From Candidatus Kapaibacterium sp. (GTDB lineage Bacteria; Bacteroidota; Ignavibacteria; Kapaibacteriales; UBA2268), in the NCBI GenBank assembly GCA_938038165.1, contig CALHRB010000066.1, positions 1 to 6,605 on the forward strand: a stretch of DNA of 6,605 nucleotides, read 5' to 3'. The translations under genes were made by a program, and so were the position numbers. The notes under the pieces are model-generated. The model was not told the origin of the DNA and did not search any database. It worked only from the letters and a program-made list of their open reading frames with translations. Shown here piece after piece: positions 1 to 5,566 of the stretch; the first letter of the stretch is position 1, and every line of letters begins with the position of its first letter.

Positions 1-84
1 GATTTTAACAATTAACAAGTTTATTTTACATTATTTACAAGTGAAATTTAATAATTTATTTCAAACAAACAAAAAAATAAAGTT

Positions 85-510
85 TTATGGTAAAACCTTT
101 TCGATTAATGATAATTGCATTGCTGCAAGTAAAACCGATGAATCAAGCTGTGAAATATCGGTATTTAGTATTGCTCGCTTTATGTCCGAAAACATCGAGC
201 AGTTTGCGTCCTTGCTAACTATCAAACAGGATACTTTCTCCTCATTTGAACTTATAAAAATCACTTCATCGGGCTCAAAAATCATGTAATTTGTGCAATT
301 ATGAAGTTCAAAGTAACCATATTGGGTTTGAACCGAAATTATAGAACTATCTTCATCGTTTGCGTAATCAGTATCACTGTTTATAGATAAAAACAATAAC
401 TGATTGAGTTCCTTATTGAAAAGGTTAATAATATAGCTACCGCCAACAAATTCGGCTTCGGCGTTCAAAATCTTAGATATTTTCCTTATGTCTTCTTTTC
501 CAAATATCAT
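85..510 (-). CDS. Hypothetical protein, 141 aa
   Basis: I do not recognise this protein and assign no function. It is small and acidic, and is predicted cytosolic because it has no signal peptide or membrane segment. The N-terminus (about residues 4-18) looks helical. It is followed by alternating hydrophobic and polar stretches that suggest a beta-rich middle (about 21-32, 37-44, 57-69, 75-87 and 93-100). The C-terminus (about 105-139) looks helical. Three cysteines (72, 95, 104) are present without a CxxC pattern. The ATG at 508-510 has no convincing Shine-Dalgarno sequence, and no better in-frame start lies upstream. An overlapping 82-codon frame on the plus strand (41-289) is shorter and low in complexity, so the minus frame is preferred. 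It follows the ars-like operon in the same direction but after a 154-base gap, so it is probably a separate transcript. Confidence 0.6.
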   Translation of the reverse strand: MIFGKEDIRKISKILNAEAEFVGGSYIINLFNKELNQLLFLSINSDTDYANDEDSSIISVQTQYGYFELHNCTNYMIFEPDEVIFISSNEEKVSCLIVSKDANCSMFSDIKRAILNTDISQLDSSVLLAAMQLSLIEKVLP

Positions 511-599
511 TGAGCATTTTCAAATCTGTCAACCAACAAAATAAAATAAAAAAAATTAAAAATAAAAGGAATAATTTGAAATCAATAAACTATTTTTAA

Positions 600-664
600 A
601 GGAAGGGTCTGTGAGTGGTTAATTCAAAAAAGGCTCGTAATAGAAATCATTATTAATACAATTT
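600..664 (-). terminator. Possible weak transcription end of the ars-like operon
   Basis: Read on the minus strand just after the last operon gene, this stretch has a short AT-only inverted repeat (TAATA/TATTA arms around an 8-base loop). A few bases later comes a run of six T. The stem has no G-C pairs, so as an intrinsic terminator it is weak. It is listed because an operon end is expected here and nothing better is visible. Confidence 0.2.
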
Positions 665-1366
665 TTAAAAAGTAATGTAAATTAAGTAAATTCCTCCGAA
701 AATGACTAATACTCCACAAACTTTTTTGACTATTTTAGTAGCTTTTGAGTTTTCCGACCAGTTTAGATACTTTTGAACTAAGTTAACCATAGAGCCGGCA
801 ATAACAATCAGAGCTATATGTCCAAGAGAAAATGAAAACAGTAAACCTGCTGCATAAAAGCCGTCAGTTGTGGCAACCTGAAAAACTATTCCTAAGATAG
901 GAGCCATAAAGGCAAAAGTGCAAGGACCAAGCCCAATGCCAAAGATAAGTCCTAAAATTAAAGCAGAGATATAACCTTTTTTATTTGTTCCTTTTAATTT
1001 TGCCCCATCCCATGGCAAAACAAAAACATCGAGAAGATAGAGACCCACAACAAAAAAGACAGCGGCAACAATATAATTTCCCGCTGTGCCCACATCTCCC
1101 ATAAGCCTTCCCATTGCCAGTGTTATTCCTCCAATTAGAGCGATGGTAATTAAAATTCCGATAGCAAAGAATAATGAAAGCTTGAAGGATTTTTTCAGAG
1201 TTAATCCTTCGTGGGAACTTAGAAAGCCAATTATTAAAGGGATGCTTGATAAATGACAAGGACTTAACAGAATGCTCAATATTCCCCAGACAAAAGAAGA
1301 TATTATTGATAACCAAACATTCTGGTATAGCAATTCGCTAAGAAAAGTAAAGATGGATTCAATCAT
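665..1366 (-). CDS. arsG: CcdA-like membrane protein, ArsG-type transporter/thiol-electron carrier
   Basis: This 233-residue inner-membrane protein belongs to the CcdA/DsbD transmembrane family. About six hydrophobic segments are visible (near residues 18-36, 61-82, 97-116, 132-160, 168-193 and 213-231). The two family signature motifs are present: LSPCHLSSIPLI with Cys37 and GLGPCTFAF with Cys149. In CcdA/DsbD these two cysteines form the disulfide that passes electrons from cytosolic thioredoxin to the outside of the membrane. Proteins of this size beside an ArsF-like gene are, to my recollection, annotated as the ArsG family and proposed to export aromatic amino-arsenicals. Electron transfer and efflux are both open here; the intact Cys pair favours a redox role at least in part. 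The start lies 6 bases after the thioredoxin stop, without a clear Shine-Dalgarno sequence, so translation may depend on coupling. It is the last gene of the operon. The CcdA-family call is firm; the ArsG label is less so. Confidence 0.85.
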   Translation of the reverse strand: MIESIFTFLSELLYQNVWLSIISSFVWGILSILLSPCHLSSIPLIIGFLSSHEGLTLKKSFKLSLFFAIGILITIALIGGITLAMGRLMGDVGTAGNYIVAAVFFVVGLYLLDVFVLPWDGAKLKGTNKKGYISALILGLIFGIGLGPCTFAFMAPILGIVFQVATTDGFYAAGLLFSFSLGHIALIVIAGSMVNLVQKYLNWSENSKATKIVKKVCGVLVIFGGIYLIYITF

Positions 1367-1372
1367 AATAAA

Positions 1373-1738
1373 TCAGGTTTTAGGTTTCAATCCTTTAGAT
1401 TGTAAAAATTTATCAATATCTTCTTCGGGATAGAAACCCTCGTGTCGATGAATTTCATCACCCTTTTCGTTAAGGAACACCTGTGTGGGAATCAATCTGA
1501 TTTTATATTGCTTTGCTTTATCTTTATGCTCAGCTTTCCAAACATCGTAAAAAATAACTTTTATTTGGGAGCCATATTTATTTTCAATTGATTTCATTAT
1601 TGGCTGCATTTTTTTGCAAGGTATGCAATTAACTGAACCCAACTCGATAAAAGTAATTTTTGGTTTTTCATTAGCGTAGTTAGAAACACTAAAAGTCAAA
1701 AAAAATAAAATTAAAAATAAAAAAACAATATTTTTCAT
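1373..1738 (-). CDS. Exported thioredoxin-family protein (CIPC)
   Basis: This 121-residue protein has an N-terminal hydrophobic signal (residues 2-17, with a probable cut near residue 22) followed by a single thioredoxin fold. The active site is Cys38-Ile-Pro-Cys41, differing from the usual CGPC at the second position. The conserved cis-proline is Pro84 in RLIPTQVF, and FYDVW (63-67) matches the central strand of the fold. It should act outside the cytoplasmic membrane as a thiol-disulfide reductase or electron shuttle. The next gene encodes a CcdA-like protein, the usual source of electrons for exported thioredoxins, and the exported CHAC protein two genes upstream is a plausible client. Its ATG directly abuts the TAA of the preceding gene (TAAATG on the minus strand). 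An AAAGGA ribosome site lies 9 bases upstream, inside that gene, so the two are probably translationally coupled. Confidence 0.9.
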   Translation of the reverse strand: MKNIVFLFLILFFLTFSVSNYANEKPKITFIELGSVNCIPCKKMQPIMKSIENKYGSQIKVIFYDVWKAEHKDKAKQYKIRLIPTQVFLNEKGDEIHRHEGFYPEEDIDKFLQSKGLKPKT

Positions 1739-1978
1739 TTAACTATTTCCTTTAATCCATTCAATAATCTGATTTTCAGAGGGAATTGAGCCAAAGCTTA
1801 CAACCTTTTCGTTTATAACCAACCCTGGGGTCATCATAATCCCATAACTCATTATTTGCTTAAGATCAGTAACTTTGGTAATTTCAGCTTCAATAGCTTG
1901 AGATTCGACAATGTTTCGAACTTTTTTTTCGAGTGCCTGACATTTAGCACAACCGGTTCCAAGGATTTTAATGTTCAT
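1739..1978 (-). CDS. Small cytosolic thioredoxin-like redox protein (CAKC), ArsE-like candidate
   Basis: This 79-residue protein belongs to the mini-thioredoxin group often named redox-active disulfide protein 2. It begins with a beta strand leading straight into the active site Cys10-Ala-Lys-Cys13, and has a cis-proline at Pro51 in the MTPGLVIN segment. It ends with a helix (about 67-77). It has no signal peptide, so it should work in the cytosol, where it could feed electrons to the membrane Cys pair of the CcdA-like protein encoded two genes on. Members of this group recur beside ArsP/DUF318 permeases, and one may be what the literature calls ArsE in arsEFG clusters. That identification is from memory and uncertain, so no symbol is given. 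The start is supported by an AAAGGA ribosome site (1984-1989) 5 bases upstream. Confidence 0.88.
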   Translation of the reverse strand: MNIKILGTGCAKCQALEKKVRNIVESQAIEAEITKVTDLKQIMSYGIMMTPGLVINEKVVSFGSIPSENQIIEWIKGNS

Positions 1979-1989
1979 TTTTTTCCTTT

Positions 1990-2397
1990 CTAAAATTCAT
2001 TTAAAAATTTGTTCAATTCTTCAGTAATATACTTTTCGAATTTAGCAAAATCGTAGTAATAATCCCATATTTTGGTCAAATTTTTCCATTTTACTTCTTT
2101 TCCATTTACTTTTTTGCTTAGAATTAAAGTTTGAGTTTCTAATTGATATTCATCTTGGAAATGCTCATTTTTTTCATCGAGAAAATCAATGGATTGAATT
2201 GTTATTGTGCTGTCTTTCAATTCTTTTTGATATCTGGTATTCAAAATATTTTTGGTGTATTCTTCAATTGTTAAGCATGCATGACATCGAATTGTGGCAT
2301 GAAAATAAAGCACATCGATTTTAGGTTTGTTTTCCTCTGAAAATGCTATATATGATGTGATTGCAGTCAAGAGAACTAATATTAATATTTTTCTCAT
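1990..2397 (-). CDS. arsF: Exported small CxxC protein, ArsF-like nitroreductase subunit
   Basis: With the start chosen here the protein has 135 residues. It opens with a clean signal peptide (MRK followed by a hydrophobic stretch to about residue 20) and has a CxxC site Cys38-His-Ala-Cys41 inside YFHATIRCHACLTIE, after a short beta strand as in thioredoxin-fold proteins. This pattern matches the family annotated as nitrophenyl compound nitroreductase subunit ArsF, linked with ArsE to reduction of nitroaromatic arsenicals before efflux. The rest is highly charged, with a C-terminal helix. I chose the ATG at 2397 over the in-frame ATG at 2424. The 2397 start has AGGA at a 5-base spacing and a standard signal peptide, whereas the longer form would overlap the permease gene and add nine polar residues ahead of the signal. 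The family call rests on the motif, size and neighbours; the real substrate cannot be read from the sequence. Confidence 0.75.
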   Translation of the reverse strand: MRKILILVLLTAITSYIAFSEENKPKIDVLYFHATIRCHACLTIEEYTKNILNTRYQKELKDSTITIQSIDFLDEKNEHFQDEYQLETQTLILSKKVNGKEVKWKNLTKIWDYYYDFAKFEKYITEELNKFLNEF

Positions 2398-2402
2398 ATA
2401 TT

Positions 2403-2406
2403 TCCT
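2403..2406 (-). promoter_or_regulatory. Ribosome binding site deciding the ArsF-like start
   Basis: AGGA on the minus strand (within CACAGGAAA) lies 5 bases before the ATG at 2397 and falls in the 13 bases between that ATG and the permease stop codon. It supports the 2397 start over the upstream ATG at 2424, which has no such site. Confidence 0.7.
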
Positions 2407-2410
2407 GTGA

Positions 2411-3703
2411 TTAAGTGAGACCAAATATATAACCTACAATAGTAGAAAATATTATAACCAATAATACATAGATTATAGTTTTTTTCATACCGATAACGCT
2501 TCTTATTACAAGCATACTTGGCAGCGACAAAGCAGGACCAGCTAATAAAAGAGCCAGAGCCGGACCTTTGCCCATTCCTGCCCCCATTAATCCCTGAATA
2601 ATAGGAATTTCGGTCAAAGTTGCAAAATACATAAAAGCACCGATGACAGATGATACGAAATTAGCAATCAATGAATTTCCACCAACCAAAGTATTAACCC
2701 AATCGGAGGGTATAACACCCTCATGCCCTGGTCTTCCAAGCATAAATCCAGCGAATAAAACTCCTGCAAACAATAGAGGGGTTATTTGCTTTGCAAAAGT
2801 CCAGGTTGATTCAAACCAGTGATTTAATTCCTCATTTCCTGTCATTGTGATATATGTTAAACCGAGGACACCAATAGCAAAAGGAAAGCTTGGATTTTCA
2901 AAGAAGAAGGCGGATGCAGCAGTAACAACAGAGGAAATTAAAACTTTAGTCCAATTAGCTTTATACCAGATAATTAAAATTGCTGCAAAAATTAGAGATA
3001 AAACTATAGTGATATACCATTTTACGCTGAAAATAACATACCAGAATCCGTTGCTTACATCAGGCTTTGCCCAATTAGAGAAAATCAAAACACCAATTAG
3101 TAAAGAAAAAAATATAACAGTTTTCCAAAGTGGCCTATTTTCGTTCGGTTCGGGTAAATCAGCAGCAGCCTCCATCTTGGCTATCTCTTCTTTTCTAAAA
3201 ATATATGCCATTATCAAGCCTATAACTATCGCAAAAATAATAGCCCCGATTGCACGGGCGAACGCAATATCAACACCAAGAACTTTACCTGACAGGATTA
3301 TTGCAAGCACATTTATTGCCGGTCCGCTATAAAGAAAAGCAATAGCAGGTCCCAATCCTGCTCCCATTAAGTAGATGCCTGAAAAGAGCGGCAAAACTGT
3401 GCAAGAGCATACTGCAAGAATCCCTCCGGAGACCGAACCAACACCATAAGCCATTGTTTTGTTTGAATTTGGACCAAGGTATTTCATTACTGAGCTTTGA
3501 CTTACAAATACCCCAATGGCACCAGCAATGTAAAATGCAGGCAGTAAGCAAAGAATCACATGTTCCTGAGCATACCACTTCATTAGTTCCAATGCCTCGA
3601 AAATGGCTCCGTCAAATCTTTGATTACCGAGTGGTAGGTTATAAAAAAGTAAGAAAGCACCAGCAAGATATATAAATACTTTTATTTCTTTTTTTACATC
3701 CAT
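2411..3703 (-). CDS. ArsP/DUF318-type permease (metal or organoarsenical efflux)
   Basis: This 430-residue polytopic membrane protein belongs to the permease family PF03773 (ArsP_1, DUF318). It has two homologous halves. Each carries a Thr-x-x-Pro motif followed by a glycine-rich GAGxGxGPA segment and a GPA signature. In the first half this is CSCTVLPLFSGI (99-110) then GAGLGPA and SGPAINV; in the second, TLTEIPIIQGLM (362-373) then GAGMGKGPA and AGPALSLPS. The halves are joined by a charged loop (about 170-192) and further membrane segments. Cys99 and Cys101 in the first half are candidate ligands for a soft metal or As(III). ArsP members export trivalent methyl- and aromatic arsenicals; related family members are annotated for Cu/Zn efflux. 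The arsR-type regulator upstream and the ArsF/ArsG-like genes downstream favour an arsenical. Neither the start nor a ribosome site is strongly marked; the gene begins 43 bases after the repressor's stop. Confidence 0.88.
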   Translation of the reverse strand: MDVKKEIKVFIYLAGAFLLFYNLPLGNQRFDGAIFEALELMKWYAQEHVILCLLPAFYIAGAIGVFVSQSSVMKYLGPNSNKTMAYGVGSVSGGILAVCSCTVLPLFSGIYLMGAGLGPAIAFLYSGPAINVLAIILSGKVLGVDIAFARAIGAIIFAIVIGLIMAYIFRKEEIAKMEAAADLPEPNENRPLWKTVIFFSLLIGVLIFSNWAKPDVSNGFWYVIFSVKWYITIVLSLIFAAILIIWYKANWTKVLISSVVTAASAFFFENPSFPFAIGVLGLTYITMTGNEELNHWFESTWTFAKQITPLLFAGVLFAGFMLGRPGHEGVIPSDWVNTLVGGNSLIANFVSSVIGAFMYFATLTEIPIIQGLMGAGMGKGPALALLLAGPALSLPSMLVIRSVIGMKKTIIYVLLVIIFSTIVGYIFGLT

Positions 3704-3724
3704 AACTTAATTCAAATATTTCTC

Positions 3725-3744
3725 ATTTTGATAAACATCGAAAT
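3725..3744. promoter_or_regulatory. Second candidate ArsR operator, between repressor and permease genes
   Basis: ATTTTG, 8 bases, then CGAAAT forms an inverted repeat with one mismatch. It has the same arm sequence, spacing and 20-base length as the site upstream of the repressor gene. The flanking 14-mer at 3736-3749 also matches the reverse complement of 4102-4115 at 13 of 14 positions. It lies in the 43-base gap before the permease start and could control an internal promoter or let the repressor tune the downstream genes separately. No promoter element is clear beside it. Confidence 0.35.
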
Positions 3745-3746
3745 AA

Positions 3747-4091
3747 TTAATTACTACAAATTTCAATTCTATTAACAACTACAATTTTTTTGAGGTCTTC
3801 TAAAATTATTGGGTCGTCTTTTAAGAAAATTTCTGTTGATATTAATAATTGATGAATCAAAGGGTTCGGATTCAGCCTATCAATTTTATAGTTAACCCAT
3901 TTTTTGTCTTTTTCGTCTATGATGAAACCCGCTTCTTTCAGGATGGAAAGATGTTTGGAAACTGTAGAAAGACTAACTTTTAAAATTGATTGCAACTCAC
4001 AAACGCAAAGAGATTTCCTCAAAAGGAGAATTAATATCCTTAGTCTGTTTTTGTCTGACAATGCAGAATATATTTTTGTTAATTCTTCCAT
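3747..4091 (-). CDS. arsR: ArsR/SmtB-family metalloid-responsive repressor
   Basis: This 114-residue winged-helix repressor is of typical ArsR length. The recognition helix-turn-helix spans about residues 36-56 (LSTVSKHLSILKEAGFI) and the wing about 57-70. The sensing motif is Ser-Leu-Cys29-Val-Cys31-Glu-Leu at the start of the DNA-binding helices, equivalent to ELCVCDL in E. coli ArsR. The third cysteine of E. coli ArsR, three residues further on, is Gln34 here. A lone Cys112 near the C-terminus could complete a three-thiol As(III)/Sb(III) site. The expected action is to bind its operator and block the operon until the metalloid binds. It is the first gene of the operon, with an inverted repeat just upstream. 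The ATG has no visible Shine-Dalgarno sequence, but it gives the standard N-terminus for the family. Confidence 0.93.
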   Translation of the reverse strand: MEELTKIYSALSDKNRLRILILLLRKSLCVCELQSILKVSLSTVSKHLSILKEAGFIIDEKDKKWVNYKIDRLNPNPLIHQLLISTEIFLKDDPIILEDLKKIVVVNRIEICSN

Positions 4092-4106
4092 AATTTTTAA
4101 ATAATC

Positions 4107-4126
4107 ATTTCGATGATTAACGAAAT
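4107..4126. promoter_or_regulatory. Candidate ArsR operator upstream of the repressor gene
   Basis: ATTTCG, 8 bases, then CGAAAT is a perfect 6-base-arm inverted repeat. Its near edge lies 15 bases before the repressor's ATG, where ArsR/SmtB proteins usually bind to regulate themselves. It overlaps a second perfect repeat, TAATCAT-TTCG-ATGATTA (4102-4119). A near copy of the 20-base site occurs at 3725-3744, which makes chance less likely. Binding by this ArsR is inferred, not shown. Confidence 0.5.
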
Positions 4127-4130
4127 TAAG

Positions 4131-4159
4131 AAAAAAATATTTATCATAAAAATTTTTTT
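4131..4159. repeat. AT-only inverted repeat, possible two-way terminator
   Basis: Arms 4131-4143 and 4147-4159 pair at 12 of 13 positions around a 3-base loop, with A7 at one end and T7 at the other, so each strand ends in a T run. It begins at the stop codon of the upstream membrane-protein gene and could end that transcript before the ars-like operon. The stem has no G-C pair, so in this AT-rich DNA it may be only low-complexity sequence. Confidence 0.25.
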
Positions 4160-4169
4160 AAAGATTATA
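4143..4169 (-). promoter_or_regulatory. Possible promoter of the ars-like operon
   Basis: Two -10-like hexamers occur on the minus strand: TATGAT (4143-4148) and TATAAT (4164-4169). The first would place the transcription start near 4136, putting the candidate operator about 10-30 bases downstream. No good -35 hexamer is seen for either, and such hexamers are common by chance in DNA this AT-rich. Confidence 0.22.
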
Positions 4170-5498
4170 TAAAAGCTGAAAAAAAGGTAAGTATATATTC
4201 TCACTTTTTGTGATTATTGGTGCATATAAAGCAAAAGGATTAAATTGGAAATCAAAGCTGCTCATCGAAGGTTTAGGCGATTTACCCTTAAAGCTAAAAT
4301 AAAGAGTCGAAAATCCTGCAATTCCTCCAATAGTTGCATAAAGTGGAATGGAATTTTTTCTCTCGCTTGTCGAAGTAACGATTAAACCAATTCCGGCACC
4401 GATTAATCCACCACCAAAAGTTCCAAGCATTATATAATCACCGTGAGAGGTTTCAAAATCAACATCTGAAGTTAAATAATTACCCAACAATAAACCAAGG
4501 CAGGCTCCGATAGTTCCTGCGATGGAATATGGCTTTGAATCAGAGGCATCAGTTAAGGCGACAATGCTTATAGGAAGAGCTGCTCCTAATAGTCCAGAAG
4601 CGGTGAGAACGGTTGCATCGCCCTCAGAATAGCTTTGTCTTTTGCTTAGATAATCACCAGCTAAATAACCAAAAGCACTTGTTGCAATTGTAGTGGCAGA
4701 CCACAATCTTGGGCTATTATATAAAGAAAGAAAGTCGGTTAAAGCTAAACCCATTAAGGTTCCAAAGACTGACGTGCTAACCATTGTGGAAGATTTGCCA
4801 TTTGAAAAGTTGTTGCTCTTTGATATTGAATAATTTATTATCATTTCCGAAAGACTTGAAAAAAACATAGTCCCAATTATGGAGCTTGAAGGGGCATTTG
4901 ATATTCCCCCATTAACGAGGTCAAATAAAAATAATCCATGAAAAATCCCGGCAAAACCGCCAAATGAAGTATAAGTCCCAACAGCTTTAGGAATATTTGA
5001 ATTCATCGTTAAATAGTAAGGAACGGCAAAAGAGGTTCCTGCTGTTAGAAGATATAAACCTGTGAAAACTGCTGTATTATCTGCTTCGAGCATCGTCGGT
5101 AAAGCCCAGCCCCAGAAACCCAGACCAAGAACTGTGGATGAAACTATCAAGGGAAGTCTCCCGCTTTGATCAAATGGTTTAATTGAGTCCAACAAAACTA
5201 ATTTATTTGAGAAATCGATCCTGAAAGAGTCCAACTGTGATTTGGTAAAGTTGATTCTTTTTCTTAATAATAACTCTTCGCTTTTGTAGTTAATCTCAAG
5301 AAAATAATTAGAGTCATCAATTTTGAAAAGTTTGGCATCCTGAAAATTTTCATGTTCTTTGAAGATTCCAAGCTTATTTGACAGTTCCTCAGTAATAATA
5401 AAGATTTTCCCTGAGGTATCAGCGGGGATATTAATTTCTTGGGAATAAAGAAATGAGAGATTAAAAAAAAGTAAAAAGATAATTTTATAAAATTTCAT
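4158..5498 (-). CDS. Exported glycine-rich repeat membrane protein of unknown function
   Basis: I do not recognise this 446-residue protein. It starts with a clear signal peptide (hydrophobic core 6-18, probable cut at Tyr-Ser-Gln20), typical of Bacteroidota/Chlorobiota secreted proteins. A soluble, mixed-charge domain follows (about 21-112). From about 115 to 403 there are many glycine- and serine-rich hydrophobic segments. At least three repeat units of about 58-61 residues can be aligned (from about 206, 267 and 325), and a fainter fourth begins near 145. Each unit has a hydrophobic glycine segment, then a [D/N]Y-[L/S] polar turn, then Ser-x-Gly-[D/K] (or Ser-His-Gly-Asp), then another hydrophobic segment. 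The C-terminal tail (about 408-446) is not glycine-rich. Glycine-zipper packing in a membrane is a reasonable inference. It runs in the same direction as the ars-like operon, but a 66-base gap holding the operator separates them. Its start lacks a Shine-Dalgarno sequence. Confidence 0.8.
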   Translation of the reverse strand: MKFYKIIFLLFFNLSFLYSQEINIPADTSGKIFIITEELSNKLGIFKEHENFQDAKLFKIDDSNYFLEINYKSEELLLRKRINFTKSQLDSFRIDFSNKLVLLDSIKPFDQSGRLPLIVSSTVLGLGFWGWALPTMLEADNTAVFTGLYLLTAGTSFAVPYYLTMNSNIPKAVGTYTSFGGFAGIFHGLFLFDLVNGGISNAPSSSIIGTMFFSSLSEMIINYSISKSNNFSNGKSSTMVSTSVFGTLMGLALTDFLSLYNSPRLWSATTIATSAFGYLAGDYLSKRQSYSEGDATVLTASGLLGAALPISIVALTDASDSKPYSIAGTIGACLGLLLGNYLTSDVDFETSHGDYIMLGTFGGGLIGAGIGLIVTSTSERKNSIPLYATIGGIAGFSTLYFSFKGKSPKPSMSSFDFQFNPFALYAPIITKSENIYLPFFQLLYNL

Positions 5499-5519
5499 AA
5501 TTTTCTGATATTTTGCTAT

Positions 5520-5552
5520 TTTACAAAAAAATGAAATAATTTACAAAAAAAT
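5520..5552. repeat. Direct repeat in the divergent intergenic region
   Basis: The 13-mer TTTACAAAAAAAT occurs at 5520-5532 and again at 5540-5552, a spacing of 20 bases or about two helical turns. It lies in the 68-base gap between two divergent genes, where their promoters must be. It may be a regulator binding site or A-tract bending element, or simple low-complexity sequence. Confidence 0.4.
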
Positions 5553-5566
5553 TGTAGAGGACAATA

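Noticed and set aside
41..289. 82-codon plus-strand frame opposite the 141-aa gene
   Set aside because: It is shorter than the minus frame it overlaps, low in complexity, and has no ribosome site or recognisable feature.
600..650. tRNA-like look (GTGAGTGGTTAA...GGCTCG) between genes
   Set aside because: It has no matching acceptor stem, no T-arm GGTTCGAAT box and no cloverleaf; the resemblance is limited to a D-arm-like string.
981..1316. 111-codon minus-strand frame overlapping the CcdA-like gene
   Set aside because: It is an alternate frame of a gene with both CcdA signature motifs in the other frame.
2847..3332. 161-codon plus-strand frame
   Set aside because: It lies wholly antisense to the permease, whose family motifs are unmistakable; the frame is a composition by-product.
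3327..3675. Cys-rich minus-strand frame (3327-3578) and plus-strand frame (3454-3675)
   Set aside because: Both are shadows of the permease coding sequence; the cysteines come from reading its codons out of frame.
3904..4104. 66-codon plus-strand frame
   Set aside because: It is antisense to the repressor gene, with no independent support.
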